A stretch of DNA of 64,000 nucleotides from Cyclospora cayetanensis (lineage: Eukaryota; Apicomplexa; Conoidasida; Eucoccidiorida; Eimeriidae). Positions 49,490-62,075 of this stretch are shown in pieces; within the stretch, counting starts at the first letter, position 1; each line of letters opens with the position of its first letter. Made by a program: the position numbers and the translations under genes. The notes beneath the pieces are model-generated. The model did not search any database and was not told the DNA's origin. It was given only the letters and a program-made list of their open reading frames with translations. The stretch lies in the NCBI RefSeq assembly GCF_002999335.1, contig NW_020312159.1, positions 248,001 to 312,000 of the forward strand. The letters run 5' to 3'.

Positions 49490-52400
49490 CCGTGGTTCAG
49501 ACTCAAGCCCTGCACTCGAAACACCGCGAGGCCATCAATAATTCTGAGGCTGCACGGCCCCTTCCCAAAACGCCTAATCCATAGAGATAGCTTTCTGCTA
49601 AACCTGAAAATTCCAATGGGGCAAAGGGAGTCTACAGGAAGTCCAGGCAGCTGCAATGGATGGTCGCTTCCCGCAGCTACGACACGTGCAGCTAGACGCT
49701 GTGAAACTCAAAAATGAAGAAGAAGGACTTTCCGTGAACATTCGGCTCCAATAAAAGTGCATAAAGCATGAAAAAGAAACAAATCGGCACGCAGACACCC
49801 CTATTTTTGTATGAAGAGGGCAGTTATTCTAGCAAGCATGCAGAAACTGTTCATCGACGTAGGCAGCCAGCTGAAGCTGATGGCCCTGAAATAGCAACAT
49901 CAGGGGCAACATACTGGGTTATATGAGTTTGTACCCTTTTTTAAGCTCGTCCTTCGAATTGGTGTACTGCAGAAACCTCATAGGCCACCAGCCTTTAGCT
50001 TTGTACGCCATTTGACCGTTGGTCCACAGAAGGGCAGTGGTGTATGACTGCGGCTGACGTTGCCCCTTTGCCGGTTTTGTCGGCCCTAACTCTGCATTAG
50101 AACTAAAAATACGAATATGCGTGCTACCGATACGTAAATACGCAGTACTATGTTGGTGCTTGCCTTCTGTTGCTGCTAGTGGTCCTGCCCGTGCAGTGTA
50201 CAAGAGGCACTGCTGCTGCCACTTCACAATACAGGATGTTACGTAGCTGCCGCGGCCAATGCAGCCATGTCAAAAGGTCTATGGTGCTATAGATGCTGAT
50301 GCTGTTGCCACCGAAGCCACAGCAGGCTTGCTCAGAAGAGATAGTACCAGAGCAACAATAGTGTATCAATGTGAATGGTCAGAGGAAAGCCTGAAGAACC
50401 AATAGGCTTCAAGCGTGGACGTTTGAAACCAGCCTTAGATTGAGCTCTGGATGAATATACTGTGCAAAGTACTGGACACTAACTCTTAGCACTCGAGGAG
50501 GCAACAGCGATAACCCTGCCAATCCTAGGAAGGCGTAAAGCCCCAAAACGCAAGCACGCGTAGAGGGGAGCTAAAACTTGAGCATCCCCTCCAACGGCTA
50601 TTTCACCCTCAGTGTCTGATGAATCATAAGTGGCAGGATTTTCGTCTGAAGAAAGGAATGATCCACGGCAGGCATCCAAGTCAGGGCACCCTTTGTAACG
50701 TCACCCAGCCTTTGCACACATTTGCACAATGAAGTTCAGCTTATTGGCGCTCAGCAAGTTGGTGCACAGTTCCGCATTGTGCATTCTTGGAATATTGAGC
50801 TATCCGTGCTAATTAGGAAATAGAGCGCGAGTACAGCCAAACCATGCAGCCAATACACAGCTCCATCTAGACACCCGTTGAAGTGCCTGCCACAGAGCAG
50901 CTTGGGCCAAAGCAGCAGGAGATGCAGCAGGACCAGGATCAATCCAGTAGTGGCAGAATAGAAGTAGAAGCAATTGACTTCTGAGCAGCGGGTGCAACAT
51001 GCCAGCTAGCAGAAGCACAATAGGTGCAGTGGCAAGACAAGCAGGTGGAGGCACCAGCATACCATGCAGCAGAGTGAAGCAGTCAGCGGCAGGTGTAAGA
51101 AAACTGCTTTGTGGAGACCTTCTGCAGAGCATCTTCTCAATTCCAAGCAAGCATGCAAAGCTCAACCCCTGAACTGGCACAGGAACAGATGGAAGGAAAC
51201 TTACAAACTGCCAGAGTGTCCTAGTTTCACAAGGGTGACATTGGCGTTTGCATGCAAGTTGTCAAGAAAAGTCCAACCGCAGCGAGCCCTTGAACGTTCC
51301 GGCCACGCCACTTCCTGATCGCATCCAAGACACCGCGTTCCCTAGCTTTACCTTAGCTAGCAGGGCCTCTTGTAAGCCAATTGCCTCCATGCATACACTC
51401 GCCCACTTACATGCTGAATGGTGGATGCAGACGTATCTTACGAGGAAACCAAAACGAAATCCTTCAGCCAGACGGCAACTTGCTGTGGGGAGGAGGAGGG
51501 ACGCGAGGAACGATTTTCGGGGAAGCCCGTCAACCCCCATAAAATCATTAGAGGCTAGTGTTTTGAAAGACTGCCACCTCGTATATCGGGCTTCCCGGTA
51601 GCTCTATCCTAGTGTTACAGACTGCAGCATATCCCGAGAGTGTTCTTTACATGCAGTTGTCTAAACATCCAGTGTCAAGCCCTGATCGCTGCCTCCAAAG
51701 TTCAAAGCCTTAGCCGGGTTGGGAGCAGCCCCGCCAGACCTTTCTTACTCATATCCAGGGCTGCTCCTTTGCAGGCCCTCAGTGCAACTAGCTTGTGGGA
51801 TACGCGATGGAAATGAGAACTGCTCCTAAAACTAAATCGTAGCCGTCGGGATGTCGCCGTAGCGATCTCTCTTCCAGGATCTAGTGCCTTTCCACAACAG
51901 CTCCCTCTTCCCTCTTATCCATGCATACCGTCCTAATTCTGCAGGCTTCTCGCATGTACAGAGAGTATGGGCATATATACTGTGCTTGAGCTTTAATATA
52001 TCCTCAACCTGTACTTCCCAAGCATACAGTCGCACTTAGATCCACTTAGCAACAATCATAGGCCCTCAACGTTGATGCTTGTCACACTAAGCTAAGGGCC
52101 TCCACTCTAGAGAAGAAAATTGAGTACACACGAGCAGGCAAACCAGGGAGTTATCACTTTTGATACCGAATTCGTAATTCAATAAAACTAGCACAAGTGC
52201 AAGTGCCACAGCGCAGCATTCTCCCCACAGCACCTCCGGTGAGGAATCACAGATGATACAGTGTTAAGGTGATGCGCCTTAAAGCCATATCCTTCTCAAG
52301 GCTCAGGGACACCTTCCGCGCATGCTACGCGTACCTCTGAGGCTGCCCGTAACTAGCTACTCGCGGTGTGAGTCTCCTGTCGCGAACATTCTTGCCGCGT

Positions 52401-53046
52401 ACGAGGCATGTGAGAGAGTTTTCTTGAGAGAATTTTAGAGATGGTAAAGCAGTTAGTAAAGAATAAGAGTCACAGCTTGCGTTGCAGAGTCAAGGGCGTG
52501 CGGCTGGCCTGTGGACACCTGCCAAGACCGCAAAAAAAAAGTACTTGGGCAGACCCACCAACAACCCCAAATCAAATTACCAGACGTTCTTATCTTTCGG
52601 TATAATTGCGGCGCCCCTCTTTGCACAGGTTTGTACACGAGCTAGTTGTAGCACAAGTGACGAAGGCACAGTGGGGGCCCCCCAACGAGGGCCCCCCGAA
52701 GGCCCTCGTTCAATTTACATTACCCGCAAACCTAGATCCCACACATTTCCCGGCGCGAAGCCATTTCCCATTGTCTTAAGTACTTAGCTCGTAGTGATCG
52801 AGGCATCGGTGCACGTTCTGAAGGCTTTTGACGTCCAGGAACGGTGTTGCGGTGGCCTTGTCCGCGCGCTTGCGCGTACGCTGTCAGTGCTCAGATATTC
52901 CTTCGACTGCATTGGAGCATTGCTGTCAGTGATTCCAGCATCTCCAATAGCAGCAGGAGCAGCGTGTGGCACTATAGTCCCTTGCTCGGCAGCGCAGCCA
53001 GCCGGTTGCCCCCAGGCGTATTCCCCCAGGACCTTATGTGCCGACG
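49490..53046. other. Spacer upstream of the mL53-like gene
   Basis: Short frames only, none with family resemblance. A frame of 123 codons at 50809-51180 (-) is Leu- and Cys-rich and lacks motifs. Possible upstream NAP exon material lies near 49.5-49.8 kb. An inverted repeat is present at 52684-52710. Confidence 0.4.
52684..52710. repeat. 10-bp inverted repeat with 7-nt loop
   Basis: AACGAGGGCC (52684-52693) and its exact complement GGCCCTCGTT (52701-52710) flank CCCCGAA. It lies about 340 bp before the start of the mL53-like gene. Role unknown. Confidence 0.6.
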
Positions 53047-54050
53047 ATGAAAGGCACTTTATTTGGCAGCTGGGATTGTCTCAAATACCTGTGCAGGATA
53101 CATGTCAGCTACTCCAACAGAAGACCGGAAACCTCACAAAACGCAAAGTCTGGCGCTGTTGCTGCGCTCACCTGATGGCTATTTGTTTGCTGCTGCTGCT
53201 GCAACTAATCCATTGTGCCAAGTGCCCCGGCTGGGATTCACTCATGTGTCATCTGATGCCTCTCAGTGATCCCTGTAGCTGCTACCACTGCTGTTGCGGC
53301 CCGTCCTGCTGCGTCTCAAGACGGTTTGCTGCACTCCTTCATATTGTTTCTTGCTTTGCATCCCGACTTACCAGAGTGTGCAGTTTAGCTATGTTATATC
53401 CATTGTTGCCCGTTCAGGGATCTGATTCTGCGCCTGACGTCTCAAAAGGTGCAGCGTTGCCATCCGCAGCTGCAGGTCACCTGGGAAATGCTGGACTATG
53501 ACGCCCCCGCGACAGTGGAAGCCACGCTCGTCAACGGACGCAAGCACAAGTAGGCGCCTAATAGACTTCGTAGGCTTTGTCTTTTTGGATTCAGATTGAA
53601 GTGGTTAAGCGGCCACAGTGACTGCTTTGTAAGGGGGTGAAGCATTTGGGTACCCGCTCTCCTATTCTTGCTCCATCAATCCACACTGTTGCGGCTCGGG
53701 TGTACAGGCAGCTGCTGGAGGGATTCAGCTCAGCTCAGAGGCGTGAGATTGTAGACAAATGGCGCTTTAAGGGTAAGACTGCATGATTTGCTTAAGGCTG
53801 TGGGTTGTGTGAGGGACTTTTCTGCTCTGCAAACCCTACGCGGTTTTCGGCTCTTTTGAGAGTTTTTGGTGCTTTGTTTGTGGGCGTTTAGACCAATTGC
53901 TAAAATCCGCTCTGCTGTTTATTTTTTGCAGCTAACCTCGAGCCATGGGAGGAAGTGCTCGCTCCGAAACTTCCAGAAGGCCAAGCGCCAGCTTCACCGG
54001 GGGGCGATTCCCCGCACCAAGAGCAACAAGGCCAGTCCAAGCACCCATAG
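53047..54050 (+). CDS. Small thioredoxin-fold protein, putative mitochondrial ribosomal protein mL53-like
   Basis: Four exons, 53047-53147, 53418-53549, 53708-53772 and 53932-54050, join in agreeing phases to give 138 residues. The sequence starts MKGTLFGSWDCLKYL, then RIHVSYSNRRPETSQNAK, DLILRLTSQKVQRCHPQLQV, then DAPATVEATLVNGRKHKQLL and an EIVDKWRFKANLEPW segment, with a Pro/Gln-rich tail. A beta strand, then a helix ending in a CxP turn, then a strand with VEATxVNG and a C-terminal helix is the layout of the small thioredoxin-like mitoribosomal proteins (mL53, and the L51/S25/CI-B8 domain). I prefer mL53 because of its length and the AKDLILRL helix, but mL43, mS25 or the complex I B8 subunit are alternatives. 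The site of action would be the mitochondrion. The gene model is firmer than the name. Confidence 0.6.
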
Positions 54051-57000
54051 GTTTTTGGCATTCAGAATAACAGCGGCAGGTACCGCTGTACGACTAGCCC
54101 ACGCAGGCGATGTGCCTGTCGCGTAGTACGATCAGCTGCCTGGAGGCGGGCTTACGAATCAGCTGAAGAGTACACCGCATGATTTTGCAATGTGGCTGAG
54201 CAGGCATTATCCACGTGTATTTACCCTAAGCCTTGTCGATACCCGTGCGGGCCATTTTTCCGAAACCGCCTATGTTTTATGAAACAGTGTAGGGATCTAG
54301 GATCCACTGTTGAGAGCGTGACGTGAGCTTCGTGACAATACAGCCGACGCAAGCTTTAGGGCAGGCAGTGAAGCTTGCTGCCTTGCTATTCCTCTAGAAC
54401 CATCTATAATTCTTTCGATGTACGCCTGCAAGTAAATACTTATACACGTTTATATGCATATAGTTCACAGCGGCGCACATTGTTGCTATCTATACATAGG
54501 CCTTGAAAGCGCTGAGAGCTCTATTGGAAAAAGTGATGAAGCAAAAGATGGCGGAGCAGAGAAGACTCCTTTCCTGGGTTTTTAAAGGTGCTGCTCCTCT
54601 TCTTGATGTTCCTGCAGATGCTGCATTTGCGACTGTCTGCTAATTTTTGTAGCTGTCGCAGCCATTGCATGCCACTGCCCTCCGGTGGCCCTTCAGGGCG
54701 TGGATGTAGGTGCGTGCCACTGCGTACAGCTGGTGACATCGCTCATTGAGCTGTAGGGGCTGGATAGGAAGTGGAGCTTTTTAACCTTAGGCAAAGTGGC
54801 TTCACGCGTCATACTCCCTTGCTTGCAGGATCCTTATTAGACCTTGGAGGCGGGAGCTAGGCACCTTCGCCTCATTACTTGACGCCCAGGTCGCCTGTAG
54901 AAACCTCTCCTACACAGCCAACTGAAAGTTCAGATGCTCTTGAGCCACCAGTATACGAGATCCTTCTGCTACTGCATGACACAGCTGCTGTTGTGCCATG
55001 CTTCCACATCCACTCATTAGAGACGGGCGCCCCTTAGGATGTTTGGTTTTAAGGAGGTTTTGCATGAAGGGGCGCCAGCAGGCTTGCAGGTGGCCGGATC
55101 GGCTAGCCTGTTAAGGCATATGGAGAAAGGATTGCACTGATCCCTCAATGCAAGCCGTTCGGTACAGCACTTCTTTTGTGCAGACCAGGAGTTTGTGTTG
55201 GGTCTACATCGTGTCCCGCCCTGTGTGCCTTCCACGTGGCCCATGTTTAGGGAGAAGTCCCTAGCAATCCTATTCTTGAAAAACCGCGGCCAGACAGTGT
55301 ATGGATGCCCCACAAACTACATGTGCAGAGATCGCAGCTCTAAAAGCGGGCACAGGAATCCCGAAACCAATTGGGGCTCTTTCTACGTCCATGCACAAAG
55401 GCTAGCAGGGAATTTACACCGTGTAGGCGCAACAGCACTTGAAGCGCAAGAAGCACACACCCAAGAAACGGAGAGCAAATGTGCCGCTAATGCCCTTGTT
55501 AGGGCTGCTGCTACGGCAACTGTTCTGTCTCACTCGAGTCCGCCATGAAAGTATTTGCCATTTATTGACGTGTTTTTGTTTGGCGCAAAAGAAAGTACTC
55601 TGTGGACTCGTCGAGTGAGGCGCTCCACCTTTCTAAACGCAAGCGGCGAAGAACAATTCATACGCCTTCACCACAATATCTCATGATTCAAAAAGTTGAT
55701 TTCTCATGATGGATCTAGATGAATCAGCCCTCATGCGAGCCCTTGTGCGCCTTCTTCTTCAACAAGGGACCAGCTTCCACGACACACATATAGTTCATTT
55801 GCTCCTTTTCTGGTTGTATTACCTGGATCGCAACCTGACAAGAAACCAATGTCCACAAGAACCACAATTTTGGCTGATGCATGGGAATGTAAACGCTCTT
55901 TCCCTTGATATCTTGGGAAAGGCGTGGAATACCGAAATGGGACTTCCTTTCTCTGCTACACAATCCGCCACAGCAACCTGAGTTGCGAAACGGTAGGAAT
56001 GTCTGGTGGACGCGGCGTTCTATGTGATCACAACACAGTAGTGGGGACGGACGCCCCTGCATACCATAACCTCATGGGCACAGGGATCCCCACCTTCCCC
56101 ACATGGCAAGGAAGCCGAAAACGTGGCCAACAAGAAAAGCCAATCGCCCTGTCCCCCACACCGATCCCGCTTTCCAGAAACGCAGCCGACCTGCTTCCTT
56201 TTGTTGCATTTAGATGTCACTGCAAAATGCCCCACTCCCTAGCCTAAACTCCAAGCGCTGATGGAGAACTGCAAGGAGCCACGTCTCAAGCCACTTAAAC
56301 TTTAAGGCTTTTGGAAGGGTGTGTGCATTCTGCTGACTGTCTTGTAAGCCGCAAGCCCATTCCCACATCTTGGAGGCTCATCCTCAGCGCAGGCACTAGA
56401 GTTGACGTGTCTTTTGCAAGCCGATAGCATCCGTCTGGAGAAACTTCACGGAGCCGCTGTTCTCAGTACGCTTGGTGCTTGTTGGACTACAGGCTCCGCA
56501 CTGCAGGCAAAGGCAAACATGCGTTGGTGGTCTCAAGGGCTCATTTCAGATACTGCATACGATACAATTATCGCTGGAAGATACATTTGCACCAGCAGTA
56601 CCAAAAGCAGCAACATTCGTAAGGCTGTAGGTCAACAGGCGAATCGGGCGCACCACGAAGATCAAGAAAGGGTCTTTGGGAGACTGCTACTACTTGCGCT
56701 GCACATGCCGTAGCGCGAGGAGTGACTCTGCTTCAAACCTTGTAAGGGGAAATGCAATATAGGGGCAACTTCTTCGGACTTCACCTTCCTTTATAATCCC
56801 CCCTACGCTTGATTGTCCATTTTTTTTCTTGGCCTTTGGCCAATTGATCTATTGGGACACCAGGCTGGAATATATACTATTGTGAACAAATTCGCATCTC
56901 CACTGCTGGCAGCGTTGACTGGCCGGTAGATTACAGCGCCCTCGGCATATGCAGTATGAACGAGCTGTTCTTCGGCAAAGCCTATACGAAGTCTTGCAGA

Positions 57001-58524
57001 ACAACCACACCGCGATCTGCACGGTGTTCTGGAATCTAAACAGAGAGGCTGTATATTCACAACTCATTGTGTGACTTTCAGCTCTTTTGCCCCGTTGGCC
57101 ATTTCGGGAAAATGGGCACTCGCGATTGGATTTTTAAAGGATAGAGGATCACTTACATTGCTGAGAAATGAATATAACAAGCCTATGACATGTGCCGTAG
57201 GTCATAAAATACAAGTCAGACCAAAATAAGCAATACCAATGTATGTCTTTTTCCCGTGTTTTGCTGTGCCACAGCCAGAACAACACCATTAAAGGCATTT
57301 GGCCAGCACTCTAGCTCAGCGGGGACCGTCCGAAACACTGGCACCGATGGGTTGCAAAGTCTTCAAATCGCTTGAGGCTCTCAAGCATGATTGACCTGGG
57401 CATAGATTCTCGTAACGTTCAAATCTCTGTTTGTCATGCAGTAGAGTCTTTCGTGCACACCATCACGTGTTCCAGTGGGGAGGCAGTATGAATACCACCA
57501 AATGAACAGACATCCTTAATAGTTCAAGCGTCGTACCGTTACGAGTGCTGCACACGCCCTCACAAATGAATCCAACTCGGAGCAGCATCATGCCTAGCAT
57601 CCCGTGCTGCGGTGTAGAACCGAGAGCCCACCATATCTAAGCCGCAAAAGGCTTAAAGTATTGCTGTCAGTCGTAGGCAGTCGAGATGTGTGCGCACGGA
57701 ACAACGCAGCACTCCTGATGAATAGCGCTTTTAAAGGCTTGCGGCCGCTAGGCTGCTAAATGAAGAGTCTGTCCGCCCCTTACTCCTTATGTGTTCTTCG
57801 GTATCCTAACTTGAAATAGTGAAGAACGGTACAAGATATAGTTGCACATCCCGAGGTGGGCTAGAATCCTGCCTTCAAAATAACGCGGGCTATAATGTGC
57901 ATTTAAACTTGACCAGGTATGCGTGCACCTTCAGCCGTTGAGACCAACTGAAGGCTCAGGCTCGAAGCATGATTTCCTCGTAACCCCTTAAAGCCGCTTA
58001 GCCGGCATTGCAAATTCCAAAGCCAGCTACTACAAATCCAATTCTCCCGCTCCCTTTTGCCCAATTACCGAATGCCCACTTATTCGGCTGTGAATGAAAG
58101 CAACTGGCATGCCCCTCGCAGGTCCCGTCGAAGCCCAATCCACTCCCTAGAGCCCTCAAAAATCATTAATCCCCAAAACTCTGAATGCAATAAATGTTCC
58201 CCCTCGTCGCTCTTCCTTAGGCCCTGGCCTTCCCGGCCCCCATTCGCTCCGGGGAGCACATGCAGGGCGAAGAAGGCTGGGGAAGGCGCAGCCTGAAGAG
58301 CCGTCGAGAGCTCTCTTCGCTCGCGTTACATAGTGTCTGTGCCTCTGAGGCTTCCACTCAGTGACAGTGCAAATGCAAGGAGTCTGACGAGTGGCAATGC
58401 GGGGGAGACAGAAAGAGGAGCACCGTTTCCACGGAGGAAGGGTGAACAAGAAGTCAATTGCATGTTTCACTCTCACATCTCCGTGGCTATAGCCTACTTC
58501 TGCCAGATCTTCAGTTCCGTTTCT
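54051..58524. other. Spacer with a dispersed repeat copy
   Basis: Frames here are short, overlap on both strands and lack motifs. The only structured element recognised is the second copy of the 444-bp repeat at 56051-56494. The 3' UTR of the mL53-like gene and of the Pkr1-like gene should lie at the two ends. Confidence 0.45.
56051..56494. repeat. Dispersed 444-bp repeat, copy B
   Basis: Same orientation as copy A, 11.35 kb away, ungapped and about 96 percent identical by eye count. After the shared GACTACAGGC end the two copies diverge at once. Confidence 0.9.
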
Positions 58525-59280
58525 TTAGTCTAATAGGGCCTTCGTCCTCTTCTGCAAGCCGCAGCACAGCAAACACACCTCAACCTCTAGTGACACAGAC
58601 ACGAGGCATGCTCGGAAAGCGACTGCACTCGAAAGTTCACAGAGCAAGCGCCACGATCGAGGCTTCCGTGTTCCTTCCTTTTCCCAGCTGGAGCTTTCCA
58701 GCAGCAGAGGAAGCCCTAAACATGCCAACAGACCTTCTGTGCCTGCCGTGTCCTTATTTTGCAGAAGGTTCATCGTCCTGGGAAAAGCCACACATTGCAC
58801 ATATGAATCGCAAATACAGCATATCACGAAGGCGCACGCGCACAAGCCTGCACAGTGAAGTATGCCAGACGGCACGTTTCGGAAACCAGTGCGGCGTTGC
58901 CATCCGAAACAGCATGCCTCGGAGGCTTGTCCACGCGAAGCCTAAATACACCGAGGTATACTCGCAAAGGAAGCAGACAGAGCTCTGCAATCTACATTCC
59001 TCAGCGCTTACCAGTTGAACACTGCAGCAAATGCCACGGTAACTGCCAGAAAGCCGAGGAGAAGATTGAACGTCAAAGCGTCGCCATGCGCCATGTAGAG
59101 CATGAAGAGCGAAAGACAGAAAAGAGCGAGGGTGCTCATGTTTACTACCCGAAGTACCTTCTCCCTATTCGCCCCAAACGCCATATCCAGAGCTTCATTG
59201 AAGCTTAAGGGGCCCTCAGCCTCAGGGGGTCCTTGAGCTCCTCCTTCCTCCCCCCCTTCCCCCCTGGGCTGCATTTCCAT
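58525..59280 (-). CDS. Small two-TM membrane protein, Pkr1-like
   Basis: Exon 1 runs from ATG 59280 to a GTAAGC donor (last base 59012) and encodes an acidic, Gly-rich N-terminus (MEMQPRGEGGEEGGAQG), a helix with FNEALDMAFGANREKV, then two hydrophobic segments (STLALFCLSLFMLYMA and FNLLLGFLAVTVAFAA) split by HGDALT. This pattern, a short amphipathic start, two close membrane helices, and a Trp after the second, resembles Pkr1, an ER factor for V-ATPase assembly. A phase-matched acceptor at 58777 gives WTMNLLQNKDTAGTEG and a tail to 58525. The tail after about 30 residues looks unlike protein, so a further intron or an earlier end is likely. It is divergent from the MYND gene, 593 bp apart. 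Confidence 0.45.
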
Positions 59281-59873
59281 TGTGCGGTGAGCCAACACAG
59301 CTGGATTCAAAGACACATGCGTTGGCGCTGCGGCGACAGAAGGCAGAAGCCTCCAGGTAGGCCTTTTTGAGTGCTCTGGAGCAAAAGCGATCTGGCCAGC
59401 AGGGGGCCTTATGTATATGCAGTTATAGGGAGACCTAGCGACAGACAGCAGCAAAGCTCAGTCCATTCACAAGTCCTTTAAAAATTCACCAGGATACGAA
59501 AAGACTAAAAACACAGCTGCACGGTTTCGGACTGCACAAGCAGTTTCTGAGCACGCTGTGGCGGGCGGGGGGCCCCATGGTAAGGGCCCCTGTTCACCCC
59601 AGGCTTCCAGAGGCCCATTTTCATGAGGATGGCTTTGCCTTTTTTGAAGCCAGAACAAATTGTTATTTCAGTAAAATATTCGTGAGTGTTTTAGGTGCGG
59701 CGTCCAACGAGTTATTGGCTACTCCCCACTGTTTTTTTTCTCGCGTCGAGTTGGGCTGAGAGGGAGAGCCTCGAAGCTTCCAGTTTCTTGTTTCGTCCCG
59801 CTTTTCCTCCACCACCAAACGCTGTGCATTTCGTGCAAAAATATTTCAAGCGTTCCCGAGCTCCCCGTTTAAA
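59281..59873. promoter_or_regulatory. Shared intergenic region of two divergent genes
   Basis: The starts of the Pkr1-like gene (-) and the MYND gene (+) face away from each other across 593 bp. A G/C-rich patch (CGGGGGGCCCC, then AAGGGCCCC) lies near 59565-59590. It is the natural place for both promoters; no defined element was identified. Confidence 0.4.
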
Positions 59874-62075
59874 ATGTCGCTAGACGATGTTGTACACCCC
59901 CAGTTCACTTTCCTGTTGATTCCCCAGGATATCGACAGTCCAGTGCAAGAGCTGCAATTCAAGGGCAGAGAGGAAGACTTCAGAGAGCAGCTTAAAACCC
60001 ATCTAAATCGGGAGAAAATCAACTGCCTGAATCAGCAACGCTTCAAAGAGTTCAAGCAAGGGCTCAAAGAGAAATCTGAGGGGAAGATTGGCGATGAAGG
60101 ACTCGAGAGAATGGTGCAAGGCACTTCACAGAATTACCAGGTACTCATCATGACCAGTGGCCTCCCTTCCCGAGCCTCGGTTCAGCCTGCGGGTATTTCT
60201 GTTGCCGCGCAGGAGTGTCGCGGTGCCCTCAAGTGTACTTCGTTGCACCCCCCAGTCCGTAGAACGGGAGGACCCCAGTGTGCAATATATCTAATGCATG
60301 TTCTACTGCTTTACCTGTATGACTTGTGGTTTGTTCAGATAATTCCGCTGACGCTGCCGACCAAAGCAAATGGTTTTAAGGGTATCAACGCGTATATCGA
60401 CAGCGTAGGGCGCATTAAGGGCCTCCCAACAAATGCAAGAGCAACGCGCATCTGCTCCACAGGCATGGCAAGAGCCTAGATCACTTAGCACTTGATAATC
60501 TAGAGCGGCTGGTATATTCGGCTGTGATTGTCTGGCTCTTTTAATGTTTGGCCCGCTTAGAGGGGCAGTCGAACCGACAGGGGGAGACCCGACACCGAAC
60601 ACTGTATTTCTTGTGTGGAGAGTGCAGCAGCAGCGCGCAGCTGTTGCGCGTAGCAGTACAATATCTGTCACTGTGTAGGGGGAGGCAGGGAACAAACGCT
60701 GAACGAAATGGCACGCTCGTTTTTTGCGCATGTGCAGATATTCGGGGCGATTGTTTTCTGTCCTGTGTCTTTGACGATGAGGAAAATTTCCAGCGCGTGA
60801 ACTGCGGAGAGAGCACCTTTCAAGAACTGATGCAAAATCCTCCAGATGCCAAGGGCAGGTAAGGGGCTATTGGCTTTGTGGGCACCTCAGTGTGGGCGCC
60901 CCTTTTCTAAAGCCACACCTGTATCGAGGTGTCTGATGCTGTGTCTACCGAATTCGTTTTCTTTCCTTCCTCACTGAATTCGGGATGAAGAAGCGCGTCT
61001 ACCTTTGCACGCACGCTTCCCTCCAGCGAGGGTCAAGTTTGCGAGTGACCACGCACTTTTGCACGACCGGAGCTTCCTTTTGAATGACAGGAGTTGCCTA
61101 GAGATTCTGATGTACACCGGGCACTACCACTGCAGCTGCGCTATAGTTTTCCTTCTTGAAGGATAATTTCCCATTGACCTTCTACGGTTTGCGGTCAATT
61201 GCTGCAGATGGAGCGAAACTCAGGCGGCCATGCAACTCTTGCAGCAGACAGGGCAGGCAAAACTGGAAGGTAGGTGTAGCCTCTTTTTCACTTCCATTCT
61301 CCATGTTTGTGCCTCCTATCCTCGAGCCATTAAGTGCACCCTTCCACATGGCTGGTAATTGCCAGACTGAAGGCCGCAGAGGCTGGCAAAAATGCCACAT
61401 CGGAGTCTTGTGTTCCGGCGTGTGCAGCTCCTTCAAAGCCCAAGTGCGAGAACTGTGGCAAGGAGGTGCGCCACACCGTGAAGGGGAATGCATAGGATTG
61501 TACCTGCAGCTCAGTGCTGGTCAAACTTTAAACAAATAACAGTGCAAACGCATAAAAATATATTGGGAACCCCTCGCACGGTCTCTCTCCGTCCGACCCT
61601 AGCCATGTACTTGCCCGCGTAGCCGTATCTTAGCTGCATGCAGAAGCGGCGCCACTTCCTTCCCCCAGATGCTTCTCGTCCTTCTTTTCTTCAGCCTTTA
61701 TTTGCCTGCGCAATTTCTCATAAACGGAAGGGAGGAGGAAATCCCACCTTCCATCTTACCTTCCTTCACAGGGTTAGGAGGTTCAATGCGTTGTGCTGCT
61801 CTGTGTGCGATGTACTGTGCAAAACTGCCCCCGTTGAGCATGTGTCCTCGTTACGGCTATGCCAGAGGTCCAGTTCAACTTTGGTGAACTGCTCTACGGG
61901 CGCCGCGAAAATTAAGGCGATTATTTTCCCAAGGCGTTCGTCTTGCATGTTGTGCTTTCAGGAGGGGCCTTTAAAGCGGTGCGGACGTTGTGGAAAGAGC
62001 TGCTATTGCAGCACCGAATGCCAGAGGGAGGACTGGCCTCTGCACAAGCGAACTTGCTGCCCCAAACCTAAGTAG
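59874..62075 (+). CDS. MYND-type zinc-finger protein
   Basis: Six exons, 59874-60140, 60339-60462, 60738-60858, 61208-61269, 61428-61465 and 61962-62075, join in phase to give 241 residues. Exon 1 (MSLDDVVHPQFTFLLIPQDI, then a charged helix) leads into IIPLTLPTKANGFKGINAYI with GLPTNARATRIC, then DIRGDCFLSCVFDDEENFQR, a block seen in small eukaryotic MYND proteins. Exons 5 and 6 build the MYND finger across an intron: C-E-N-C, then CGRC, CYCSTEC, and H-KRTC, complete for two zinc ions. The finger ends four residues before the C-terminus. The exon 2 donor that keeps phase is GC (ACAG|GCATGG); a GT donor 60 nt earlier also keeps phase but would remove the NARATRIC block. MYND domains bind proline-rich peptides in partner proteins. 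The molecular role here is unknown. Confidence 0.85.

Noticed and set aside
52794..53501. 235-codon plus-strand frame with Cys/Leu-rich sequence
   Set aside because: It overlaps exons 1 and 2 of the mL53-like gene in another frame. The spliced model has four phase-matched exons and family resemblance.
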